DNA of 34,380 bases, taken from assembly GCA_007694165.1 (NCBI GenBank), contig RECE01000285.1, positions 1 to 34,380 of the forward strand. The letters are read 5' to 3'. The stretch comes from Bacteroidota bacterium. GTDB taxonomy: Bacteria; Bacteroidota; Bacteroidia; Bacteroidales; UBA7960. Below, piece by piece: positions 18,459 through 27,900 of this stretch; positions within the stretch are counted from its first letter, which is position 1, and every line of letters starts with the position of its first letter. The notes under the pieces are model-generated. The model was given only the letters and a program-made list of their open reading frames with translations, had not been told where the DNA came from and made no database searches. A program made the translations under genes and the position numbers.

Positions 18459-18487
18459 CAGTGCAAATCACCTTAACCCCTTATAAC

Positions 18488-19528
18488 ATGACAGTAAAAT
18501 TGAGAACTTTCCCATTAATCAGCACCCTTTTGGCCATCTTGTTTGTCAGCAGCTGTGTGCCGGCCCGCAAATATGAAGAATTGGTGGAAAGAAGAGAGGA
18601 CTGTGAAACCCGTAATCAGGAATTGCGGAAAGATAATGAAAATCTATTCACGCAAAACAATGAACTCACCAACTTGCGCGATCAGTTGCAAGAGCAGCTG
18701 GAGCAGTTGAAAAAAGATACAACCGAAACAGGAATCCGTCACAGGCGCCTGCAATCCAACTTCGACAGATTATCCAAAACCTACGATATTATCCTGGAGC
18801 AGAATGACAGGTTAATTGAAGGGAAGGACCTGGAAACCAGTCGCATCCTGAGGCAACTCCAGGAAACACAAGAGGATTTACAAAAAAGGGAAGACGAATT
18901 GCGCAAGGCCGTTGCCCAGATGGAGGAAAAAGAAAAAAACCTCAATGCCCTTAACGATCGCTTGCAACGTTCAGCAGCCGAGCTGTCGGAAAAAGAACAA
19001 CGGGTAAATGAACTGGAATCGATAATTGCACGCCAGGACTCTACCGTTCAGGCGCTGCGGCGAAGTGTTTCCAATGCCTTGCTGGGTTATGAAGGACAGG
19101 GACTTACCGTGGAAATTAAAAACGGAAAAGTTTATGTTTCGATGGAGGAAAGCCTGTTGTTTGCTACAGGAAGCACCCGGGTTGACCCCACTGGCATCAG
19201 TGCATTAAAAGATCTTGCCAAAGTGCTTGAGAAAAATCCCGATATCAACATATTGATTGAAGGACATACCGATGATGTACCTTTCAGACCCGGAAGCCAA
19301 ATCAAGGACAACTGGGATTTGAGTGTGCTTCGTGCTACTTCTATTGTGAGGATTCTGCTGGATAACAGCAATATAAACCCGCAACGTCTTACCGTTGCCG
19401 GCCGCGGTGAGCATATGCCGCTTGATCCAGCCAAAACTCCTCAGGCACGACAAAAGAACCGCAGAACAGAAATCATTCTTACCCCAAGACTCGATTATTT
19501 GTTTCAAATAATGGAAATGTACGAATAA
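18488..19528 (+). CDS. OmpA-family lipoprotein with coiled-coil linker
   Basis: A 346-residue lipoprotein from the ATG at 18488, chosen because the lipobox VSSC (Cys at about residue 21) then sits after a normal signal peptide. Residues about 30-190 form a long charged coiled coil (heptads such as LEQLKKDTTET and LQKREDELRKAV). The C-terminal OmpA domain (about 220-335) shows the peptidoglycan-binding strings IEGHTDDVPF, NWDLSVLRATSIV, LTVAGRGEH and the closing QKNRRTEI. It should tether the outer membrane to the cell wall. It has its own promoter and terminator and appears monocistronic. The layout resembles Pal- and MotB-like proteins; no membrane stator helix is present, so a cell-wall tether is the better reading. 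Confidence 0.9.
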   Translation: MTVKLRTFPLISTLLAILFVSSCVPARKYEELVERREDCETRNQELRKDNENLFTQNNELTNLRDQLQEQLEQLKKDTTETGIRHRRLQSNFDRLSKTYDIILEQNDRLIEGKDLETSRILRQLQETQEDLQKREDELRKAVAQMEEKEKNLNALNDRLQRSAAELSEKEQRVNELESIIARQDSTVQALRRSVSNALLGYEGQGLTVEIKNGKVYVSMEESLLFATGSTRVDPTGISALKDLAKVLEKNPDINILIEGHTDDVPFRPGSQIKDNWDLSVLRATSIVRILLDNSNINPQRLTVAGRGEHMPLDPAKTPQARQKNRRTEIILTPRLDYLFQIMEMYE

Positions 19529-19572
19529 CTGCTTCTTTTTTGATGTCTTCTGTTTTCAGGCAGCAGGCATGC

Positions 19573-19625
19573 AATCCTCTGTTAAAATTTTCCCGGTGGG
19601 ATCTTTTAACAGAGGATTTTTTTGT
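19573..19625 (+). terminator. Intrinsic terminator after the OmpA-family gene
   Basis: AATCCTCTGTTAAAA (19573-19587) and TTTTAACAGAGGATT (19604-19618) are perfectly complementary, a 15-base-pair stem with a 16-base loop, and run into TTTTTTT. Confidence 0.9.
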
Positions 19626-19706
19626 TAAAATTTCATGGTGAATGATTCTGTAATTGGGTTATACAAGAGGAATCCATTTTCCTCATGGAGAATATTTTAA
19701 TATTTA

Positions 19707-19738
19707 TTGTGAAACATATGGGTTTGTTCGTATCTTTA
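19707..19738 (+). promoter_or_regulatory. Putative promoter of the malic enzyme gene
   Basis: TTG at 19707-19709 and TATCTTTA at 19731-19738 are 21 nt apart. The -7 box differs from TAnnTTTG only at the last base. The ATG follows 25 nt later. Confidence 0.4.
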
Positions 19739-19763
19739 TTCCATTAAATCAAAACTTTTGCCT

Positions 19764-21221
19764 ATGAACCCCTTAAATCTATCCCTTGACAACTTTGAGG
19801 AGTGTTTTCCGGATGACTTCACTCCTTACGAAAGAGCCTGTGCCAAGACTCTTTTTTACAAAGTCTTTTCCCTTAAAATGCACAAGCATTACCAGGGGAA
19901 AATGCAAACCATTCCCAAAGCGCCGGTCTATGGCTTTAACTGGTTCAATGCATGGTACACTCCGGGTGTATCTCGCATAAGTACGAGTATCCGCGACAAC
20001 AACGATACCTCATACGAGCTCTCCAACCGGGGTAACCTTGTGGCAGTGGTAAGCGACTCAACCCGCGTACTTGGCGATGGCAACTGCACCCCCCCCGGCG
20101 GTTTGGGGGTAATGGAAGGAAAAGCTTTCCTGATGAAGTACCTTGGGGGTATCGATGCCGTTGCCCTTTGCGTTGACAGCCGTAACGCAAAGGGTGAGCA
20201 CGATGCGGAAAAAATCATCGATTTTGTGAAAATGGTGCAACCCAGTTTCGGAGCCATCAACCTGGAAGATATTTCGCAACCCAATTGCTACAGGGTGCTG
20301 GATGTGCTCAGGGAGGAGTGTGATATTCCGGTATGGCACGACGATGCCCAGGGCACTGCGTGTGTTACCCTGGCAGCCTTAATCAATGCGCTCAAGCTTG
20401 TCAATAAAAAAATCGAAGAAGTTAAAATCGTTTACCTGGGGGCCGGGGCTTCCAATACAACCATTGCCCGTATCATTAACCAGGCCGGAGCCGATCCGGC
20501 AAAATCTGTTATGTTTGACTCTAAAGGGGCTCTTCACAAAGGAAGGAAAGATATTGCCAACGATCACCGCTTCTACCGAAAGTGGGAGCTTTGCCTTTCT
20601 ACTAATCCCCGTCAGATTGATACCATGGAAGAGGCCATTAAAGGAGCTGATGTATTGATTTCCTTATCCACTCCCGGGCCTGATATTGTTAAGAAAGGAT
20701 GGATAGAGCAAATGGGGTCGAAACCTATCGTGTTTGTATGTGCCAATCCGGTTCCTGAAATTTATCCGGAATCAGCCAAAGAAGCCGGTGCTTACATAGT
20801 AGCAACCGGAAGAGGAGATTTCCCCAACCAGGTAAATAACTCTGTAGGATTTCCCGGGATTCTCAAAGGGGCATTGCTGGTAAAAGCGCGTAAAATAACC
20901 GATGAAATGGCCATTGCTGCGGCAGAGTCTATTGCCCGGTTTTCAGAGAAAAGAGGGATTCATTCGGCTGACATCATTGCCAATATGAATGAGACCAATG
21001 TGTTTCCTCATGAGGCAGCCGATGTGGCCATGCAGGCCATTAAAGACGGGGTAGCAAGAAAAATCATGACCTGGCAGGAAGCCTATGATCAGGCAAAAAA
21101 AGACATCATGCACACCCGGGAAATAACCAAAATGCTTCAGGAAAGCAATCTCATTGAGCCGCCCCCGCAAAGTATTATGCAGGAATCACTGGAAACAGCC
21201 ATAAGAAAGGTGCGTCAGTAA
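19764..21221 (+). CDS. NAD(P)-dependent malic enzyme (oxaloacetate-decarboxylating)
   Basis: A 485-residue cytosolic enzyme converting malate to pyruvate and CO2 with reduction of NAD(P)+, matching the short bacterial malic enzyme class. The N-terminal malic domain has AWYTPGVS with the catalytic tyrosine, GDGNCTPPGGLGVMEGKAFL with the conserved lysine, and metal-binding NLEDI and VWHDDAQGTA. The NAD-binding domain starts with IVYLGAGASNTTIA (about 222-235). Cofactor preference cannot be read safely. The ATG at 19764 is preferred to a TTG two codons upstream. The gene lies 79 bp before ruvA, which has its own -7 box, so the two may be transcribed separately. The order malic enzyme, ruvA, sprA recurs in Bacteroidota as I remember it. 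Confidence 0.92.
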   Translation: MNPLNLSLDNFEECFPDDFTPYERACAKTLFYKVFSLKMHKHYQGKMQTIPKAPVYGFNWFNAWYTPGVSRISTSIRDNNDTSYELSNRGNLVAVVSDSTRVLGDGNCTPPGGLGVMEGKAFLMKYLGGIDAVALCVDSRNAKGEHDAEKIIDFVKMVQPSFGAINLEDISQPNCYRVLDVLREECDIPVWHDDAQGTACVTLAALINALKLVNKKIEEVKIVYLGAGASNTTIARIINQAGADPAKSVMFDSKGALHKGRKDIANDHRFYRKWELCLSTNPRQIDTMEEAIKGADVLISLSTPGPDIVKKGWIEQMGSKPIVFVCANPVPEIYPESAKEAGAYIVATGRGDFPNQVNNSVGFPGILKGALLVKARKITDEMAIAAAESIARFSEKRGIHSADIIANMNETNVFPHEAADVAMQAIKDGVARKIMTWQEAYDQAKKDIMHTREITKMLQESNLIEPPPQSIMQESLETAIRKVRQ

Positions 21222-21267
21222 AAACCAATACGGGAGTTTTCCCTTTAAAAGGCAAAGATTTATTTAT

Positions 21268-21275
21268 TAAATTTG
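21268..21275 (+). promoter_or_regulatory. Putative -7 box for the ruvA-sprA transcript
   Basis: TAAATTTG matches TAnnTTTG and ends 25 nt upstream of the ruvA ATG. At 19 nt upstream only a TTTA is found, so the -33 element is weak. With 33 nt between ruvA and the sprA GTG start and no terminator, sprA probably shares this promoter. Confidence 0.45.
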
Positions 21276-21300
21276 CCGGTCGTTTTTAAATGCCGGTAAT

Positions 21301-21891
21301 ATGATAGCTTTTATAGAAGGAGAAATAGCTGAAATCACCCCAGCCTTTATAGTAATCAATTGCAATGGAGTAGGATATATGCTGCATATTTCGCTCAATA
21401 CCTACTCTGCTGTACAAAATTTGAGAACTGTAAAGCTGCACACTGAAATGATTGTGCGCGAAGACGCCCATACTCTCTATGGGTTTGCCACTGCAGACGA
21501 AAGGACCCTTTTCCGGTATCTTATATCGGTGAATGGGGTTGGCCCCAATACTGCCCGTGTGATTCTTTCTTCAATGACAGTGGATGAGGTAAGTCAGTCT
21601 ATTGTGGGAAACAACTCTGCAGCTCTGCAGGCAGTAAAGGGAATTGGGGCAAAAACAGCCCAGAGAATTGTATTGGACTTAAAAGATAAACTTGAGAAAG
21701 AGGGAGTCTCTTCTGTGGAAAATTTAGCTCCGGCAAACAATACTATTCGACAGGAAGCGTTATCTGCTTTAGTAATGTTAGGTTACAACAAGGCCATTGC
21801 CCAAAAAACACTCAATCAGGTGCTGAAAAACAACCCGGGGAGCTCAATGAGTGTCGAGCAACTTATCAAAGAAGCTTTGAAATACTCTTAA
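21301..21891 (+). CDS. ruvA: Holliday junction branch migration protein RuvA
   Basis: A 196-residue protein of standard RuvA length. It binds four-way DNA junctions as a tetramer and directs the RuvB motor during recombination and repair. The N-terminal OB fold (about 1-63) opens with MIAFIEGEIAEI and includes LHTEMIVREDAHTLYGF. Two helix-hairpin-helix motifs follow in the middle (LISVNGVGPNTARVIL and AVKGIGAKTAQRIVLDL), and a small C-terminal UBA-like domain that contacts RuvB (about 150-196, EALSALVMLGYNKAIAQ). It lies directly upstream of sprA in the same direction, the only sign of co-transcription between repair and secretion genes here. No ruvB or ruvC is nearby. Confidence 0.96.
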   Translation: MIAFIEGEIAEITPAFIVINCNGVGYMLHISLNTYSAVQNLRTVKLHTEMIVREDAHTLYGFATADERTLFRYLISVNGVGPNTARVILSSMTVDEVSQSIVGNNSAALQAVKGIGAKTAQRIVLDLKDKLEKEGVSSVENLAPANNTIRQEALSALVMLGYNKAIAQKTLNQVLKNNPGSSMSVEQLIKEALKYS

Positions 21892-21924
21892 AATATATCG
21901 CAATATTTTTAAAACAACAATTTG

Positions 21925-24900
21925 GTGCTTAACTTCTTACGAAATTTCAGATTTCTTCCGGTTATATTGTTTTTCTGCTTTGCCATTTTCTCCGGGTCAG
22001 CCTCTTTTTCCCTGGCTCTGAATTCTTTAATGATCAACGATACGGTGCCTGGTTTTGATCTTGTTCCCGATACTACCGGGCAGGTTGTTCAACCCATACC
22101 CCCAAATTCGGGAGCCACCCCTGCCGACTATCAGTTTGACGACCCCCCACGTAGCACCATTATTCTCAACGAGCCCGACAATATTACCACCGAAATACAC
22201 TACGATCCTCAAACCAACCAGTATTACAAGGTGCGCAAAATGAATGGCCGGGTAATAGGCAGACCCCAATACATCTCTTTTGATGAATATCTTCAGTATG
22301 ATATGGATGACGCTCTCAGGCGCTACTGGCATGAAAAATCGCAGCCGCAGGCTTTCGAGAGGCAGGATGGTATTATTCCGCAGATTTATGTAGGGGGTGA
22401 AGTTTTTGACCGCATCTTCGGGGGAAGCACTATTGATATCAGACCTACAGGATCTGCTGAACTCATTTTTGGTGTCCTCTCCAACAGGCGCGAAGACCCA
22501 CAGCTGGATGAAAGAAGGAGACAACAAACCAATTTTGACTTCCAGCAAAAAATACAACTCTCGGTTCAGGCAAAAATTGGAGAAAAAATAGAAATCCAAA
22601 CCAACTATAATACGGAAGCCAGCTTTGACTTTGAAAACAAGATGAAACTGGAATACAGGGGGGATGAAGACGAAATCCTGCAGCTTATTGAGGCCGGTGA
22701 TGTTACCCTCCCGTTGCCCGGAACCCTTATTTCCGGCAACCAGGGACTTTTTGGATTTAAGACGCAGTTGCGATTTGGGCATACTACCATAACCAGTGTT
22801 TTTTCACAGCAACGAACAGAATCACGGTCTATTGAAGTGCAGGGAGGCGCCCAAACCACCGAGTATGAATTCAAGGCTGATGAATATGAAGAAAACAGGC
22901 ACTATTTTATCGCGCACTATTTTCGCGACAATTATGACCAAGCCCTTTCAACACTCCCCATTGTAGGCTCCAATGTTATCATAAACAAAATGGAGGTGTG
23001 GATAACCAATATTGGCGCTGCCACTGATGACAACAGAAATATTGTTGCTTTTGCTGATTTGGGAGAATCCAGTCCTTATAATCAGGCCCTGGGTTCCGGT
23101 ACAGGTCCTCAACCTGCCAATTCCTCCAATAATCTGTACACCGAAATGCAGAATTCACCCATTCGCAACATTTCGCAGGTAAACAGTTATCTTGGAATGC
23201 GACCAGAGGGGTTCTCTGCCGGCAGGGACTATGAAAATATTGAAAACGCCCGCCGATTGAGGGACAATGAGTACACCTACAATTCACAACTTGGATTCAT
23301 CTCACTGAACCAGTCTGTAAGCCCTGACCATGTGCTGGCTGTTGCTTTTGAATATACCATAATTGGTGACAACCAGATATACCAGGTGGGTGAATTTTCC
23401 AACGAGGTAGCAGCACCCAACTCCCTCATTGTAAAACTGCTTAAAAGTACAACCATTGATACCCGTCACCCCAGATGGAATTTGATGATGAAAAACGTAT
23501 ACAATATTGGTGCTTTTCAAATCAACCGCGATGATTTCCGGCTCAATATTCTTTATGAAGACGAAGAGCTGGGTGTACCCATCGGTTTTCTAAATGAAGG
23601 ACCTGTAGAAGGACAACCCCTGATCAGGGTTATGGGGCTTGACCGGCTCAATACACAACTGGATGCCACTCCCGACGGTGTTTTCGATTTTATTGACAAT
23701 GCTGCAAGACAAGGAGGTACCATACAATCCTCCAATGGAAGGGTCTACTTTCCGGTAGTGGAACCCTTTGGGTCTCATTTACGAAAAATGCTTGTTGACC
23801 CTGAACTGGGAGATAAGTACGCCTTTGACTCCCTTTATACCACAACCCGATACAGGGCCCAGCAATTTCCCGAACAAAACCGCTTTTTCATTGAGGGGCG
23901 CTACAAATCTGCTTCCGGTTCTGAAATAGCCCTTAATGCCATCAATGTTCCCCCGGGGTCTGTGGTGGTAACTGCCGGTGGTGTGCCCCTTACCGAAAAC
24001 GTAGATTATACCGTTGACTATACCCTGGGAAGGGTTCGGATCATCAATGAAGGAATTCTCAATTCGGGAACGCCCATCAGAATATCACTGGAAAGTTCCA
24101 GCCTGTTCAACATACAGACCAAAACACTGATGGGTACCCACGTGGATCACCGGGTAAACGAAAATCTGAGTCTCGGGGCTACCATCATGCGATTGTCGGA
24201 AAGACCATTGACCCAAAAAGTAAACTATGGCGACGAGCCCATTGCCAACACCATCTGGGGTTTAAATGCCACTTACCAGACAGAGTCGTTGTTTTTAACA
24301 CGAATGCTCGATAAGCTCCCCTTTTATTCTACCACGGCCCCTTCGCGGATTACGTTCGTGGGAGAATTTGCCCATCTGATTCCGGGGCACTCCCGCCTGA
24401 TCGGAAGTGCAGGTACTGCTTATATTGATGACTTTGAAGCCAGCAAGTCTACCATCGATATGAGGAATGTGCATTCATGGTCTATTGCCAGCACACCCCA
24501 GTTTCAAACACAACAGGGGATGTTTCCTGAGGGGGCACCCGGAACCGATCTTGCCTTCCGTTTCAACAACGCAAGGCTTGCCTGGTATATCATTGACAGG
24601 CTCTTCTGGGACAATAACAACCTCACTCCTTCTCACATACGCAACGATCCCGATCAGCAATCCAATCACTATGTACGTGAGGTGAGGGAAAACGAAATCT
24701 GGCCCAATAAAGATAACCCCTCAGGAATTCCGGCAGCTATTCCCGTGTTGAATCTCGCCTATTACCCCAGTGAAAGGGGGATGTACAATTATGATGTTTA
24801 TCCTTCTTCTTACAGTGCCGGTATGGGTCAGGATGGAAGTCTCACCAACCCGGCCAGCCGCTGGGGGGGTATCATGAGGCCTATGCAGAATACCGATTTC

Positions 24901-27900
24901 GAATCTTCCAACATAGAGTACATAACTTTCTGGATGCTCGACCCTTTTATTTATGATGAAGACCACAGAGGGGGCGATTTATATTTTAACCTGGGAGATG
25001 TTTCTGAAGATGTATTGCGCGACGGAAGAAAAGCTTTTGAAAATGGCTTGCCTACCTCTGATGAATTGGTGAATGTGGATACAACCATCTGGGGACGGGT
25101 TCCCACCGTACAGTCTATCGTTAACGCTTTCGACAACAACCCAACAGCACGCGAGTTTCAGGATATCGGGCTTGACGGTTTGAGTACAGAAGACGAACGA
25201 ATATTTTTTAAAGATCAATTTTTGGACCAAATCATTGCTCGCCACGGAGCAGCATCACAAGCATTCAGTCTTGCCAATGAAGATCCCTCTGCTGATAACT
25301 TCCAGTATTTCAGAGGTTCGGAGTTGGATCAGAATCAGGTGGAGATACTTGATCGCTACAAAAGATTCAATGGGATGGAAGGCAACAGCCCCACATCTGA
25401 TATGTCGCCCGAGCCCTATCCCACGCAGGCAACCAATCTTCCCAATACAGAAGATATCAACCAGGACGGTACGCTCAATGAAGCCGAAAGATACTGGCAG
25501 TACAGGGTGAGCTTGCGTCCTGAAGATATGGTGGTAGGGCAGAATTATATTACGGATGTAATGGAAGCCAGGGTTACCCTTAAAAACGGAAATAATGAAG
25601 TGGTAAACTGGTATCAGTTTAAAATTCCGCTTCGCGACCCCAACAGGCAAGCCATCAACAATATACAGGATTTCAAGTCTATCCGTTTTATGAGGATGTT
25701 TATGAAGGGTTTCGAAGAGCCCATTTTCCTTCGCTTTGCCACATTGGAACTTGTTCGCGGTAACTGGAGAACCTTTGACCGGGCGCTCACAGCTCCCGGA
25801 GAGTACGTGCCTGATAACAATGCTGACACCTCTTTTGAAGTTTTTACAGTTAATATTGAGGAAAACGGAACCCGTTCTCCCATCCCATACGTTTTGCCTC
25901 CCGGTATTGAGCGCGAGCAGGATTTGGGAACCACCTCCCTGCAGAGAAGAAATGAACAATCTCTTGCCATGCGGGTCAATGATCTCAAGGATGGAGATGC
26001 CAGAGCAGTATATAAAACCGCCGATCTTGATATGAGACAATACCGTCGCCTGAAAATGTTTGCACATGCCGAAGCCTTTGGCGATGAGCTTGCATTGAGA
26101 GATGATGATCTTACCGTTTTTATCCGTTTGGGCTCTGACTTTACCAACAACTATTATGAGTATGAAGTGCCCATGAAGGTTACCCCCTGGGGTACCGGAC
26201 CCAACCGTGATTTGGTGTGGCCCGAAGCGAACAACTTTGATATTGAACTGGAGAAACTCACCAGCCTGAAGCTTACCCGAAATGTTCTTTCCAGGGAGGT
26301 TTCCAGTGGCGTAAACCTGAACACCCCCTATTCAGAATTCGATGGGGATAACAGAATGACAGTTATCGGTACACCCACGCTGAGCAATGTGAGGGTGATT
26401 ATGATTGGTATCCGCAATCCCAGAAGGTCTTTCAATACTCCTGACGACGACGGACTGGCCAAATCTGCCGAGATATGGGTCAATGAGCTTAGGCTCTATG
26501 AGTTTGAAGACCAGGGTGGCTGGGCAGCCACGGGTCGTGTCAATGCTCAGCTTGCCGACCTGGGCAATCTCACCCTGGTAGGGTTTACAAGCACCCCGGG
26601 TTTTGGAAGTATAGAGCAAAAAGTAAACGACAGGAGCAAGGAATTTGTCAGGTCATACGATATTGCATCTAACCTGGAACTTGGAAAATTCTTCCCTGAA
26701 AATTTTGGTCTGAGAATCCCTTTCCATTTCAGTTTTTCTGAATCTTTTACCGATCCACAGTACAACCCGTTGAATCCTGATATCCTTTTCAAGGATGATT
26801 TGGATTCTTATGAGTCGGAAGCCCAGAGAGATTCAGTAAAAACCCTGGCAACTGATTATATCCGGAGAAAAAATTTCAACTTTAGCAATGTCGGGAAAAG
26901 CAGGCTAACCCCCGGAGGGAGCAACAGATTTTACAGCATCGAAAACTTCGATTTCACCTATTCTTATGCCGAAATATTTGCCCGAAATATAGATATTGAA
27001 TACGATGTTCAGAAATTATGGCGGGGTGCCATTGGCTATAACTGGCAAATTACCCCAAAGAATGTTACACCCTTTTCCGGGGTTTCCCTATTCTCCTCCA
27101 ATGCGCTTAGGATAGTAAGGGATTTTAACTTCTACTACCTGCCACGTATGGTTTCTTTGAGAACCAACATGAACAGGGGATACGGCGAATCTTTGATGCG
27201 TGATAAGAGTCAATATCAGATTGTTATAGAGCCCAACTATGTGAAAACCTTTTCCTGGGACAGGTTGTATGATATACGCTGGGACTTTACCCGAGCGCTT
27301 AAGCTTGAGTTTCAGGCCACCAACAATGCCCGCATTGATGAACCCCCGGGAAGGGTAAACCGGAATGATGAGAATTATGGTCATATGAGGGATTCTATCC
27401 TTGGCAACATCAGAAGCTTCGGAAGAAATACGTATTATACGCATCGTGCCAACCTTACCTACAATGTTCCCATTAACAAGCTTCCGATGCTTGACTGGGT
27501 TACGGCCAATGCCGGTTATACTGCCAATTACGACTGGCAGGCTGCTCCTCTTGCTGCAGCGCAGCTTGGCAATACCATTGAAAATGCCAATACCAAAAGG
27601 CTCAATGTTAATGCCAATTTTGTAAACCTGTATAACAAGGTGAACTTTTTGCGTGAAATCAACCAAAAGGGTATGGCTCGCGCCCCCCAACGGGGCCAGC
27701 AACAGCGACCCGGGCAGCAACAGCAACAAACTGCTCAGAATGATGATGATCGACCCAATTATTTTAAAAAGACGTATGAAGGATTTTTCCGAGTATTGAT
27801 GGGCTTCCGCAATTTTAGTGTCAACTATTCTGAAACCAATGGTACCCGTTTACCCGGGTTCCAGCAATCGCCCTCGCTGATGGGAATGGACTGGAATTTG

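Noticed and set aside
18233-18466. 77-codon minus-strand frame between the amylase and OmpA-family genes
   Set aside because: It overlaps the amylase terminator hairpin and the OmpA promoter and resembles no known family.
22027-22782. Long open frame (251 codons) antisense to sprA
   Set aside because: It lies wholly inside the strongly supported sprA reading frame and has no recognisable domain; it is a by-product of codon bias.
25255-26067. 270-codon open frame antisense to sprA
   Set aside because: Fully overlapped by sprA, with no family resemblance and no promoter; a shadow frame.
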